Source: Collybia mongolica (Eukaryota; Basidiomycota; Agaricomycetes; Agaricales; Clitocybaceae). From it: DNA of 64,000 bases. Position 1 is the stretch's first letter; every line of letters begins with the position of its first letter. The notes below the pieces were generated by a model. It was given only the letters and a program-made list of their open reading frames with translations. It did not search any database and was not told where the DNA came from. Below, one piece after another: positions 1-11,596 of the stretch. A program made the position numbers and the translations under genes. The stretch spans positions 1,488,001-1,552,000 of the forward strand of contig JAAXNY010000005.1 in NCBI GenBank assembly GCA_013420905.1, read 5' to 3'.

Positions 1-1024
1 ATTCTTCTTTGAGAGATTTGAAGAATACAGCAGCTGAACGTGCATTCACACCGTCTTTCGTCTTTTGTCGGCTGCCAAACCACCACCGCCCCTGCGATGT
101 GTCAAAACCAGTTCAGGGACATGAAACTCGAAGAGGACGTACGACGAGGGCGGGGAGTGCACCGCCAATGAGAAGTCCGTAAACACCCAGAACCCAAATA
201 TTGTTCTCTCTCTCCACGATCCACTTTGGCAGAGCAATACCCATTGACACGTCTTGTCGGCCGTCGGGGTGACCGTATTTTTCCAGATTTTCGCGAATTG
301 TTTCGTCTGTTAAACTGAGAAAGAGAAAGGTTGGAGTCCAAAAGCGGATGAATATCATCGAATAGTTACGATTTGTAGGCTTTCGTTATTTCAACGAAAT
401 GGTTCTGAATTTCTTCTAATGTGTTATTGACAGTTGCGCGAACTTTATCGGGATGGCTACAAAGTCAGTTTGTCAGTTGAAACTCTGCACGGGAAGGAAT
501 AATTTACGCACTACATCCGGGATAATTTTTTGTAATGTGACTTGATCTCTTTTTCCGTTGTGCCCTTAATTGCATATGAGATACTGGCTTGAATGAGGTA
601 AGCTGAACGGCTCACCGACTTAATACCAAGAATTTCAAAGGGATTATAGACTTTATTATCTATCTTAGCGGTTGCAGCCTTGTATGCCACGTATCCTAAG
701 ATCGACCATCCAGCAACAAGGAAGTAGGTTCTGAATACCGTCAGTAAACGGCGTTATGAATGGTTCAAGATGCTTACTTTCTGCTTAAGTTGGGCTTCAG
801 GAGTGAACCGACACGTTTGCGATGATCAATGCATGGTTTACATTGACAACCGTCCAGGGTCTTCTCTGCTGAATATATGACGAACCATTCGGGCGAAAGA
901 AAACGACAGACTCACTGGACGAATTGAATAAAGACAAGGTCATAGGAATAAGGACCAATGATAGGAATGTGATCAGAAAATATGCGGCCATATTGCCTCC
1001 TTCATCATAGTGGTACTGCGCCAT
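1..1024 (-). CDS. SEC63: SEC63 ER translocon J-domain subunit (partial, C-terminus off left edge)
   Basis: Seen: the reading starts at the ATG at 1022-1024 and passes a short N-terminus (MAQYHYDEGG) into a first membrane helix (MAAYFLITFLSLVLIP). After an intron comes a cysteine-bearing loop (GCQCKPCIDHRKRVGSLLKP), then a second helix (FLVAGWSILGYVAYKA). A DnaJ domain follows (NPFEILGIKS, then HPDKVR with the HPD tripeptide at 447-455, then ENLEKYGHPDGRQD), and a third helix (NIWVLGVYGLLIGGALPALV) reaches about position 140. Known: this topology, two helices, a luminal J domain and a third helix, is diagnostic of Sec63. Sec63 recruits BiP/Kar2 to the Sec61 channel for post-translational import into the ER. 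At least five short introns interrupt the part in view. The Brl domain and acidic tail lie outside the window. Confidence is high because the domain order leaves no good alternative. Confidence 0.93.
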
Positions 1025-2000
1025 CCTTTGGGCAGGTTATTCGAGCCAATGCTCTAATGAACGTGGGTGCTGGCTAGCTTGCAGAGAGGCCCACTATTCG
1101 ATATATGTGTTCAAAAAAGACGCAATGAGAACAATAGAAAGCGGGATATGAGATGATGCAGACAAGAGTTCCAGCAAGTCTCGAGAGATCCTGTCTGTCT
1201 GTCGACGTGTTCGCTGAGCTGGCGGAAAGCGAACCCGTGCCGTGACGGTCGCGTGACATAGTCACCTCCCGAGCTCACTCCGGTCATTCGACCGATAATT
1301 CAACACTGCTTGCTGTAAGTGTACCAGATGTATATATGAAATGTGCTGTCGCATTGGAAGGTCGTGGCACCAGACGAGAAAGAGGTATGGGACAATAACA
1401 AGAGTGCTTTCTGCAGTATGAGTCCAATGTATCCAGAGATAAACCAAGTATGACATTACAGAGACCATATCCATCATTACTTGACGTCGACGTTCTAGGG
1501 CTTTGATTATAGATCCCCACCCGAGGATGTATGGTAATTCGAATCCTTGCTCAGAATCGCATTCCAATATTGGTTTGGATCTGGTTGGCCTGTTTCAGGC
1601 AATTGTAAAATCGGCGCAGGGGACAACAATGGTGGGTCCGAGTACCTCGCTTATTTCGTGTTTCGGGAGGAGGGGCGTACGAAAGGGATTGTGATATTGG
1701 TCAGGGATCGGATGCATCGCGTCTGTTTCTACTTCCGCTTCAAAGATGCAAGTTCAAGCCTGGTTCAAACCCAACAAGACATCAAGATAGGCGTGTACGT
1801 GCATGGGGTATACATATAGACAAGTTGGTTGGATACGCGGTAGATATGTTATCGGTGGGATGCTATGTAATAAAATAAAAAAACAATGCCCCGAGTACAC
1901 TACATATAATGATAAATAGATATGACGGTGAAGGACAAGGAATAAAGAAAAATAAAGAAAAGTTTCAGGGGGTATCATCGACGACGACGATAGCAGCCTC
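1025..2000. other. Intergenic, no supported gene
   Basis: Upstream of SEC63 and downstream of the Rab gene. The longest frames (for example about 100 codons on the minus strand at 1262-1567) match nothing I recognise and have no matching splice structure. The Rab stop is at 2001, so roughly 1750-2000 on the minus strand is probably its 3' UTR. Nothing else is called. Confidence 0.4.
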
Positions 2001-3371
2001 TTAGGATCCACAGCACCCCGCCCACGTCCGCACTTCCTGTTTCCTCCCATGTAAACCCAACGTGATTGTGCCCGCAGCACTCGCCTCACGGATATGCATC
2101 CGCCGCGCCTCGAGATGTTCTTCATACTCCCAGCGACGCACCACCCGCGCTGCGATGTATTCAAACACGTTCGCCACGCCCTCACCTGTCTTGGCAGATG
2201 TGAAGAACAACTTTGGGCCGCGCACGGGTGAAGGAGGTAGAACAGAGTACGGAGGGTCCACGGCGACTGGGATGGTAGTTTCAAGCGCGGTCTCTCGTGC
2301 GAATAAGCTCGGGGTGATGGTGGCAGCGCTCCCACTGCTGGTGCTACCTGTGGAACGTGCCGTCGAACGCCGCGCCCGTACGCCCGGGCTCGTGCTGGGC
2401 GAAGATGCGGAAGAAGATGGGTTCGACCAGGGCTCGGGAGAGGAGCGCGCGGACTGATAGACGTCGAAGAGAGAGGACGAAGGCGTGTGGTAGATCGTAA
2501 GTGATGTGTGTGTCGTGGTCATAGTACCTCCATACAGGTGTGACGAGGTACGAGAGCGTGATTTCGAGAGATGGTGCTTAGGGGAGTATGAGGGGGATGT
2601 AGAGGCAACATGATTGGGGTTTAAAGCGATGGCGATAGAGTTCGAGCGCATTTGAGGTGAAGGGGGCAAAGGGGGGGAGGGGGGGGAGGAGGAGCGCATA
2701 TGGATGGAGGGGGGAGGGGATGAAGAAGGGAAGGGGAGGATGTTATGTGTATTTGGAGGGAGGACGTGGATGGGCGATGGAGAGCGCGAGGAGGGAGGCA
2801 CCAGTTCGTGGAGGAAATCAAGCGCTTCTGCTTCTGTGATATGAGGCTCGCCAGTCTTATTGGAACTACCCAGAATGTCGGTCTTATTACCTACGACCAC
2901 GCAACAAAAGTCTTCCATGTCCTCGTCGTTCAGAGGCGCCCGCTCCTTGAACTCAGCCCACCACTTGGTGAGGGCCTCCATCGTGTGCGGAGAGTTGACA
3001 TCGAACATGAGCAAGGCGGCATCTGCACCGCGAAAGAACGCCGTGGATAGAGTGGAGAACCTCTCCTGCCCTGCGGTGTCCTAGACGATATGAAGTGTAT
3101 CAGTGTCCCTATTCACAAGTCACGAAACGGTGGATAATGACCCAAATTTGCAGAGTTATCGACTCCTCAGGTTTGCTCGGGTGTGGTAGCGCCTTTGTGA
3201 TGAAATCGGCGCCGATGGTGGCTCTGTACCCGTTGGAAAATCGCCCAGAAATGTACTGGGGGCACCTGAGATGTAAACAACAGGGAGGTTGGTTATTGGA
3301 CATACCTGGCCTCGTAGACTGGTCTTTCCAACACCCGAGGCGCCAATAACGACGAGCTTGATTGTTGGCAT
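2001..3371 (-). CDS. Rab-family small GTPase, Ypt7/Rab7-like, with large Ser/Pro insertion
   Basis: Seen: start MPTIKLVVIGASGVGKTSLR carries the P-loop GxxxxGKT. An intron ends in gtgcccccag, and the next exon reads YISGRFSNGYRATIGADFIT, a Rab7-type switch I. After a second intron come DTAGQERFSTLSTAFFRGAD (G3), then NKTD (G4) and finally TSAKTG (G5). The last residues, AGCCGS, give a CCxx prenylation motif like that of Rab5. Known: Ypt7/Rab7 controls fusion at late endosomes and vacuoles and is geranylgeranylated at its C-terminal cysteines. Odd: about 190 residues rich in Ser, Pro and Thr separate HELVPP from GPKLFFTSAK, where a normal Rab has about 30. All G motifs are intact, so this looks like a functional GTPase with a disordered loop. 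Assignment to the Rab7 branch is by resemblance of switch I and could be a sister clade. Confidence 0.85.
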
Positions 3372-4154
3372 TTTGAAGGTGCTCGTCGTTGTGGGCGATC
3401 GTTGCGGAGCATGAGTTCCGGGGTATCAGGCTTGACAGTGACAGCTGGCTGCTGATAACGAGTAAACCAATGGGCACGATCAGGTGATACATAAAAACTC
3501 ATTATGTATCTCTCTTCGTTCACCATCTCCGATTTCTCACATATCCTCCACTCGTCCACAACAATAATCCCTCGATATCCATTTGTCTATGTCGTGTTCG
3601 AAAGCAGAACCGGACGACATGCTCCAAATTTTTGTGGTAAGGGGGTTCAAACCACCTAATACCTATACACATAAAATTCAGCCACGATTCGCCATCCCAA
3701 CCCTGAGTCAAGGAAACAACTAGTATAGTTCATTCTTATCATACTCTCCGCCTACGCAATTACTACAAGAGACCGGGGCAAATGGACGAATAATCCGATT
3801 GGAGGCTAACCAAAGCACGAATGGACGACATGAACACAAATGCGTTGTAGTAGAGAAGCATCGAACCTTCGCCTACCCTACCTTTCTGATATCCTGGATG
3901 GGCGACAGGAACTTGAGTGTCAAACGTCAAGCAGGAGAGACAAGAACGTTGTAAACCTAGCATCTACCCTGAGGTGGGAGTGTCACCTCCTTAGTAGCAA
4001 CCTTGCTTTAGTTCGAACTAAGAAAAACATGCAGCTACATTGTTTGTTGTCAGGAACCTTATTCTCTAAGATCTTAAAATGTGCCAACGGCAGCGAGGAT
4101 CAAATTTTGCTCGAGGAAGTTTACAAGACGAGGCCGCCCGATTTCATTGATTGA
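3372..4154. other. Intergenic, no supported gene
   Basis: Promoter side of the Rab gene and 3' side of the P450 pseudogene. Only short unmatched frames are visible. Confidence 0.4.
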
Positions 4155-6289
4155 TCAGGTCAACGTGGGCAAACGTTGCAAATCAAGACCTGAATTATTT
4201 ACATATTTCTCTGGGTTTACCATCCTCTCCAGCAACTTGGTGTGTTCAGCATCCCTGGGTGTAATAGATACTTTAAACGGATTTGGACGCCTAAAGGACC
4301 AGAGCAATAAGAACACAGAACAGGAAAGCTAAAAACATATCAAAGAACTTACAGTAGGCCGACTGGGGAGTAACCTGTCTCACGATCAGAGTTCAAGGAG
4401 ACGGGTTCCCCAGTTACGGAGTCTATAGCCAGGCGCACGTCAGCGCCCACGCAATGGTCGCGAACTCTAGGGAAAGGGTCTGTTCCGCAACGCGCCTCCC
4501 TGGACATCCCCCTGGTCAGCACAAGTGAATAAGCGACCACCTTATGACAAGCCACAACATATGTGAACGCACTGTCGACCGAATCCGAAAGCGTGCAGAG
4601 GAAGGTTCGGGTCGTCGACAAACTGTTGTGGGTTGAATGCTTCGGGTATCTCATATACGTTCTGGTCCATTTGCATTGTCCTAGAGAGGAATAAACGCAA
4701 TTGTCAGTTGCGGATGTGGTTGTATGCTCCGGAATACGAACCAGATACTGGGAATGACCGTGGCGCCACCAGGAATGAAATAACCCTTGTATCTATATTC
4801 CTATTCGTTGGAGCGTCAACAATCCCATGAACATTCGATTGCAAGCCAAAAGAGGTACAAATTGGGCTTGCCTTGATAGATACATGAAGAATTGCTGTTG
4901 GACCAGTGGGACGCCATCTGAGCACCTCACGAGTCATGGCTTTGATGTAGGGGAGATCGGGTTCATCGGCATATGTTGTTCAACGATCCGCGCCCTCAAC
5001 ACGGTCAACTTCCTCTTGTTACACCTGGGTGGAGCGCCAGCGCCAAGCTAAAAGCCGAATTGTACGACAAACCAAATCAAAGATTAGATGTGTTACGTAG
5101 AACAGGCTCTGCGACGCGAGAGACTGAGTATCGGATCCAGCCAGAGACGCAGCCAAAGCCCAATATTGCTCCCTATAATCACATTCGGAATCTCGAGGTT
5201 CCAGAAGCCTCGCCGCAATGCTTTTTGCAGGCCGGCCAACGAAATTCGTTGGCCTTGGCATCATCCATGAGAGCCTTGTACGTGTGCTTAGCAAGGTTGT
5301 AGTAAGCAGCAGCTTTGGCTTTGTACGGAATACCTGAGACATATTGGGGAAGGGCGGGAAGTCAATATAATTTTGACCGCTATCAATCGCGTCAATTCTA
5401 TGAGGAATACTGGTGAGTAACATTACTGAAACAGAATAAATTTCGATAGAACGTACAGCTCATCATTAAGCCGGATGACATTCTTGATAATATTGTCTGC
5501 CTCCTGGTCACTCTTCAAGGGCTTGTCATACACTACAGTTGTGAGCTAGACATCTGGTATGTGAGGCGGCCAAAGCCCAGTGGAGCAAACAAATTGAGTA
5601 CAGTTGAGCGCATGCAACGTGCCACAAAAGTCTTCCATTTTTCCGGTTCTTGGATGATTGCGTTCACTAGGCGATGTATCTCAGTTGTTTGCACGGGGTA
5701 AAGTGCACTGTAACAGTCTAATTACATAGAATAGATACTGATGCGATAACCTGGATTAATAAACAGAGGCTTACTGTTGGGCGTAGCTCTGTATTGACCA
5801 GTTTTCGAACACACCTGAATCGATCATTTGCATATATGAAGAGCATCATCATATCTCCTTGCATCGCAGTTGAGGCCTCAAGCCAGTGAATCAACTACTG
5901 TCTTTCACCTTCACAAGAGTGTAATGACCGTAATCGAATTCGGTCGTCCAGAGTAGTTCCTATGGCGGGTTTCCAGTAAATCCGTGGCGAATTCTGAATG
6001 ACTGAGAAGGATCACTGGCTGTCCAAAGAGCCTGAGGTATATTATAGGGCGGGTTAGAACAAAACATCTGTCCATGCCCCAGTGACGAAAGGTGAAAAAC
6101 ATGAGCCCTCACCGTGACCATATTCTTGCCCAGTATTTGGTGTGCATTGCCGAAGATTGGAATGGCAGGTGGTCCTTGAGGCAGCGGCAAGCATTTTAAA
6201 TTTCGTTTCCTCTCCTGTCGCCTTTTAAGCAGTAGATATGCTGCCAAAGGGGCAACAACTGCTGAGAGGAGAAGTTCTAAGGATAGCAT
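4155..6289 (-). pseudogene. Cytochrome P450, decayed
   Basis: Seen: the ATG at 6289 opens a membrane anchor and proline hinge (LPLPQGPPAIPIFGNAHQI), then LFGQPVILLSHSEFATDLLE. Later come DLPYIKAMTREVLRWRPTGP, the K-helix ExxR, then YEIPEAFNPQQFVDDPN and AFGFGR leading to the heme loop. The tail is VSITPRDAEHTKLLERM, with a stop at 4155. Known: microsomal P450s are heme monooxygenases of about 500 residues and need FxxGxRxCxG. Broken: an in-frame TGA sits at 4980-4982 between GADR and TTYADEPD. A frame jump lies just upstream near 5028 (HPGV to QEEVDRV, with residues missing). The heme cysteine (GCPGRRVAEQTLSLEFA) is out of frame with both flanking segments, as if one base were gained in the five-G run near 4508-4512 and one lost about 70 bases later. 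Several lesions make a pseudogene more likely than base-call error. Subfamily not assigned. Confidence 0.75.
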
Positions 6290-6431
6290 AGGGGAGGAGT
6301 GTCCAGCCTGAAGTCAAAATGATATATTAAGCTTTAAGATTGGCCTAAAGGTAGTGAGCGATGTTTCAAAAGCCTGCACAGTCTCATTTCTGAGGTGAAA
6401 TGACTGGAAATTCAGTTTTTTATTACATATA

Positions 6432-8443
6432 ATGGCAGACATTCAAACACTGCATCGCCACGAGGTTCGTTGATCTCCGTTGTCGTGGTCCCTCCTGGCC
6501 TCGATCTGAGCAAAAGGATTGAGTCAAAGTTGATAATTAAATATATACCTTCCGAAGGAGAGTAGAAGACTTATAATCATTTTGGGGCAACATGCGATTG
6601 CCAATTTTATCACCGAGACCTTATCGCCGGAGGGTACATTCAACCCAAGCTGCGTGGCCAAATATCTGGAGAACACAGAGGAGCAAGCCCGCCGTGACCT
6701 ATTTACTTGTCAATCCAGACTTGGAAGCACAAATTCTTTAAAGGCCTACTTCCAAACCTGACGGAATGTTCCAATCTAGCATATCACCCCTCATCCAATC
6801 ACTCCGAGTGCCTCCAGACTTTGTGCGGTATGAGAATATCACTGAAGGTGCCGCCATAGCGCGTCTCGATGAATGGAAAGACAACGCCCATCGTACTCTA
6901 GCTGAACTGCGCATGATCGTCGAGGAAAGCGCGTCGAACCTGTCATTCACAGAACAAGGCGACGTGATTTTCGCTGTTGCGCCCTTCGAGGACCCAGACA
7001 CCAATCTGTGGGTGTCAAGTACCTCCCAATCTATATCCAAAAGTACGTTCGTTATGTATTCGCCACTACATGCATTTGGCAGAACTTCATCAATCCTAGG
7101 CATCCTCGCAAAATACACCGATCCCACAACTATGCTGCTAATCCAGATCCTAACACACAATATCAAGCCTTTGTTTCAGTCAAACCCACACCCGCATCTG
7201 AACACCATTAGTGGCAGAAAACTTGCTCGACCAGCTGGAGGTCCAATGGCGTCCCAGGATCTATATGAATCCCAGACTTGGAAGAGCCACCCTGGTGTGT
7301 CGAGTGTGGTGTTGTGGTGTGTGCGACATCTGAAGGTCGGTTCCTTTTGATTCCCTTCTCCCCTCTTTGACACTATACTCAGCAAGAAGACTATAATGAT
7401 TTATGGCACCTTGTCATCCCGCCAGTGATGACATTGCTCGATGACTACGAGGCACAGTACAAGTTGCGTGGGGTCAACATAGTATCCGCCATGCTCCAGC
7501 ACGTCCCGAAAGCACTTTTAAAGCGCACCGGCGTAGATGGTCTCATACGTTCCGTGCGTCGCCGTGACCATCTCACTATGACTTCATTGAATGATATATT
7601 TCCGCCTACTTTCACTAGTCCCTTAATACCTGTCTGACCCACCTCGACAATTCTGAAACTCCGCAACTCCTACGATCTGCCATTACTGCATCGTTGTCAT
7701 TAACATTGCTGACAACGGTGCCTGGCGAGGCAGCTCAATTTGACCAGTTATGTGCACTTCTCGGAGAAGGTATAATCGGCGGCATTTGGATGTACGCCTC
7801 TGGAAAGTCTGACGTGATCCTCGCGTCCCTTGATGCTCTTCCCCCACTCCTGCGCGCTTTAGGCATAGGGAGCGCCCGGTTTCTCAAGGCACGCTCAACC
7901 CTACTGTGAAAAGACCCCAACTTATTTCTTATTTAATATCCGTCCTGCAGGCGCTGATACCCCAATTGATCCACCCTCTCAAAGCTGACCCGCTGACTGC
8001 ACCCCCAATCGAGCTACAATTGAGCTCCCTTCGAGCACTCGATATTCTCATCGTCGAGTGCGCACCCCGTATTCTGGGCTGGAAGGGCGTGATTATTGAC
8101 GGCGTTGGACGGTGTTGGGTCGCCCTTATGGACTCCGGAAGCGATTTCCGTAAGTGCGGATTAGATTCCGTCTCCCTGTAATGATGCGACCCGGTTCCTC
8201 GACATTTAGCCGGTTCTGCGCTTGGAAAACAGTTGCAACACACGTGTGAGTTGCTTGGGAAGGCGTGTCCGTCCGTCATGGAAGTGGGTGTCTTCTTTCC
8301 CGTGTTTCAACGACATAGCTTCTTCTATGAAGTAAAAACACGCAACTGACATCATTAATTCAAAGGACGAATACAGGATGCTTCTTGCATCTGATCCAAA
8401 TCTGTTCGGGGACCTAGTTAACCGTACTGCAACAACACCCTAA
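6432..8443 (+). CDS. TTI2: TELO2-interacting protein 2 (Tti2)-like, TTT complex
   Basis: Seen: a conserved helical core with EARLY block SISPLIQSLRVPPDFVRYEN, then GRKLARPAGGPMASQDLYES and WKSHPGVSSVVLWCVRHLK. An intron follows and then YNDLWHLVIPPVMTLLDDYE, AQYKLRGVNIVSAMLQHVPK, and after a GTGCGT...CACTAG intron CLTHLDNSETPQLLRSA. Two further introns lead to DEYRMLLASDPNLFGDLVNR and a stop at 8441-8443. Known: Tti2 joins Tel2 and Tti1 in the TTT chaperone that stabilises PIKK kinases (TOR, ATM, ATR). The RGVNIV-type repeat and PxxxxLLDDYE are typical of that family. Weak point: the 5' end. A convincing frame at about 6560-6760 (AIANFITETLSPEG... EEQARRDLFTCQ) does not join the core by any GT-AG splice I can find. 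A one-base frameshift near 6755-6770 would join them. The ATG at 6432 with an intron from 6466 is my best start but is uncertain. Confidence 0.7.
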
Positions 8444-8866
8444 CTTTGGCACATGGTATGATAACTGTTGACCATACCGTGTTTGACTGTCACGTTGGGG
8501 TCGACGTGCGAACGGAGAGGGTATCGGCCTTTCTTGTCGGGGCCACTACATGCATCTCGAGATTGATCGAGGTTAGGCAGGACCAAGCACTTGAAAGAAT
8601 TTCTCATGGGTCGTGAGTCTGATATTGGGGCTGTGAATCGCGAGGCCATGGCCTCGAGAGATCTAGAAAGATAGGCTTTTGTGATTGATGAATGAAATGG
8701 AAGGTGGAGGAGGTGTTGAAAAGACCGGAACAAAACCCGGCTCGGACCGGATGTACGCGTACTCACGTGTTTAGCAATAAATGGGATATTTTTGGTACAT
8801 CAAATAAGATCCAAGACCCATGCCATTCAATCCCTTTCTTCTCTCTTCATTCTCCATTACAATACA
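8444..8866. other. Intergenic
   Basis: Spacer between the TTI2-like gene and the next plus-strand gene. It probably holds the 3' UTR of the first and the promoter of the second. A minus-strand open frame here has no recognisable content. Confidence 0.4.
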
Positions 8867-9601
8867 ATGAGCATATCCGTAGACGACCTTGCCTCCTCCT
8901 TTTCTTCCAGCCACATTGGCCAAGAAGCCATAGATCTCGCCGCATTACAGGTATTTTGCACAAAGTTCTCCCCAATTCCACCTCTACTCACCGTACATCA
9001 TCTCATCCAGGCCCAATTAGCCCAGACGTTATTTGGACAACCGGCATCCCAGTCCTCAAAGGGGGATCGCCAGGTTCCTCACAACTACACCCAGCCATGC
9101 AACACACCGACTACTGCCACTTCTTTGGGCTCTAACTGGGGGGACATGCAGCGCCAGGGCAGTGCAGGATCAGGGCCAAGCTGGAGTGTTGAAGCGGCGT
9201 ATGATAACAGAAGCGAGATGGAAGAAGACGAGCGGATGGTGGAGGACCTGCTTCTTCCCTCCCCTATGTCTGCCAATCCAAATTCGACACTCCCCACCAG
9301 GTTGGCCACACAGTACAATCCTTACACAAGTCCCGAATACGAGTCCTCTTCATCTTCGTTTACCTCTGCCGACCCATTCTACCTTGCCCAAGCGCAGGCA
9401 TCACAGAATTATGATGCCGCTTCGCAGTCAGCATTCTCGCAATATGGACGACCTCAACAGCAGTCACCTTTCATAGCATCCCCGCAGCAACACCCGGTAT
9501 CGCATCGCTACGAGAGCTTCCATTGTCGCCCCACACCCCCACATCTGTCCTTGGATACCCACGCGCTGTTCGCGGCAACAGCGGCCACCTTCAACATCTG
9601 A
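8867..9601 (+). CDS. Low-complexity Gln/Ser/Pro-rich protein of unknown function
   Basis: Seen: start MSISVDDLASSFSSSHIGQE, then DLAALQ, a clean intron at 8951-9010 (gtattt...tccag), and AQLAQTLFGQPASQS. The remainder is rich in Ser, Gln, Pro, Tyr and Ala, with an acidic block (EMEEDERMVEDLLLPSP) and a stop at 9599-9601. About 224 residues after splicing. The ATG at 8867 is preferred over an in-frame upstream start because the N-terminal helix begins there. I do not recognise a domain. The mix of a short ordered N-terminus, an acidic patch and Gln/Ser-rich sequence would suit a transcription-associated or scaffold protein, but that is a guess. The intron with proper borders argues that it is a real gene. 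Confidence 0.65.
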   Translation: MSISVDDLASSFSSSHIGQEAIDLAALQVFCTKFSPIPPLLTVHHLIQAQLAQTLFGQPASQSSKGDRQVPHNYTQPCNTPTTATSLGSNWGDMQRQGSAGSGPSWSVEAAYDNRSEMEEDERMVEDLLLPSPMSANPNSTLPTRLATQYNPYTSPEYESSSSSFTSADPFYLAQAQASQNYDAASQSAFSQYGRPQQQSPFIASPQQHPVSHRYESFHCRPTPPHLSLDTHALFAATAATFNI

Positions 9602-10373
9602 AAAAGATGGCACTTGTCATGCGATGCCGTTGATGTGCATGTCGCGTCAGTGCTCCGATCACAATTCCTGTCAGATCCCCTTTTGCCGTCGTACGCGGGT
9701 CATTGATCGACTGCTAAAAATTCTACGCCAAACATAGTTATTTCAGATATCTGCCACTCGGTACACCCCTATCTTGTCCGCCTCACGCAACCCTCGTTCC
9801 CGTCAGATAAACGTCCACGACGCTCCCAAACCGGGCCGGACTATTTCGCGAGGTTCCTTATCTATATTCCTCTGCTCCAAGAGCACGCCCACATGCCACG
9901 AATGTTCCCGGACACTGAAACACATCGCAGTTCCCATCACACTCGCTGTTGTCCAAGACCGCCATACAAAGCTGTCGCTTAATTATGCCGACATAGATCC
10001 ACCGCTCCTTTTCTGTAACAGTACAAACTCCACCATTATTATATCGTACTCTGAACCCTTCCACATAGTTCTTATCCCCAATATTTTCGTAGATTTATCA
10101 ATCATACTTTCCTTAGTAGTTCAATGTGATTTTACCAAAGTACTTAACCATGGACGGCACCAAGGGCTGTAAAGTCGTCTTTCGAAAGGGTATGAAGTAT
10201 TCATACAGAATCATATTAAGATTGTTCCTCGTAAATACAACCCCTAGGGCGAGCAAAGAAAAAGTCCAGAGTCCCGGGCCGGGACGAAGAAGCGGCCTGT
10301 ATGGTGTAGCGAGACCAAGCGTAAGGCATATGCATGCATGTGAGAGGGCAGACATAAATCCGAGGGAAGTCGT
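9602..10373. other. Intergenic between two converging genes
   Basis: The 3' sides of the low-complexity gene (+) and calcineurin B (-). A 132-codon plus frame at 9774-10172 has no recognisable motif and looks like UTR. Nothing else is called. Confidence 0.4.
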
Positions 10374-11349
10374 CTAAAACAGATCCTCTAGCGTCATTTG
10401 CTTGACAATATCCTACAGACAGATCCCGTGAGCGCTCCATCTTGTGCGATACATCGCATTTTGTTTACGCACTGTGTTCGAGACCATCAGTGCAAACTCT
10501 TCGAAACTGAGTTTCCCATCCCCGTCTTGGTCTGCTTCCATTATCGTTTTATCCACAATCTGTTGCAGTTGTTGGTCCTACAAGCAAGATAGCACGTTGT
10601 TAGAGTTGTGAGAGATGGTGATCTTGCCAAGGCCGTCTTGTGTTACAGACCTTGAGATTGCTCCCCACCATCATCTTTAGGACCAGGAAGAGCTCTCCAT
10701 TGGATATGAATCCATCCCGATCGACATCATACACTTTGAAGGCGACTGAAATGCAAAATTGGATGATCTGATTTCAGGGAATGTGGGCGAAGGAATGTGG
10801 CACACACATTTCAGTTTTTCTTCACGTCCCCCTCGGCTACTGAACGCGCTCAGTCCACCGACGAATTCCTGAAAGTCGACTGTTCCTCCACCGCTACAAA
10901 GAGACGGGCGCAGCCTCAGTACCATACACAACAATCATATAAGGGTTATCACGCACTCTTCGTCAAAGATGGCAATCATTCGTGAGGCCAGTGGGTTCGT
11001 CGCGATCTGCGGTAACTGCAAGAACTCTTCCCGATCAATGGATCCAGAGCCATCGCTACAGTCGCGGGTCCGTTAGCCGGTGTCGACCCAGATGCTACGT
11101 CTGCAATCGCGCTACCAACCTATCAAGCTTCATAAACCGTTTCTTCAGTCGCTCCAGTTCTGGCTGGGTGACTAAACACCGGCCACGGAGTGATCGTCAG
11201 GATTTCTAGCACAAAAGAGGAGGGATATCAGGTACATACAGTTTGAGCGCTTTTGCATGTCTTCCATGAATTGGGATTCTGGTAAAGACCAGCCATGGGT
11301 CAGGGCTGTTACCATGATACGCAAAATCATACAGACGTGTTTGGCCCAT
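10374..11349 (-). CDS. CNB1: Calcineurin regulatory subunit B
   Basis: Seen: splicing the first intron (gtctgt...ttaccag) joins ATGGGCCAAACAC to the next exon and gives [18 protein letters not shown], with Gly2 available for N-myristoylation. Further exons give [12 protein letters not shown], then [40 protein letters not shown] and a last EF-hand ([18 protein letters not shown]). The C-terminus is [12 protein letters not shown], with the stop at 10374-10376. Known: calcineurin B binds four calcium ions and activates the catalytic subunit A, which dephosphorylates Crz1-type factors in stress responses. It is nearly invariant in length (about 175 residues), matched here by at least five introns over 976 bp. 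It is divergent with MSS1, and only 247 bp separate the two starts. Confidence 0.95.
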
Positions 11350-11596
11350 GATTGCAGGTGGTTCGTATCAGATATAATTGGGTGAAGATATACACAAGGC
11401 GATGCTGGCGCGAAGTTTTTTGGGTGTAGTCAAGAGATGGTGAAGCAGAGAGACGGTCGACTGGAGGAAGCACGATAACTACCGTGGGAAGGATTTCGCC
11501 ACGTGCCGTAGTATTCGACACCAACTTGAAATTGCTCTATACACTTACTACCCAAGTAGTTTTCTACTTTTCGGGCAGAGCTCCCAGCTCATTTTC
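11350..11596. promoter_or_regulatory. Shared promoter region of CNB1 (-) and MSS1 (+)
   Basis: The 247 bp between two divergent start codons must hold both 5' UTRs and core promoters. No clear TATA box is visible on either side, so this is inferred only from gene layout. Confidence 0.5.

Noticed and set aside
1262..1567. About 100-codon minus-strand frame with hydrophobic stretch
   Set aside because: No recognisable family, no splice partners, and overlaps open frames on the other strand.
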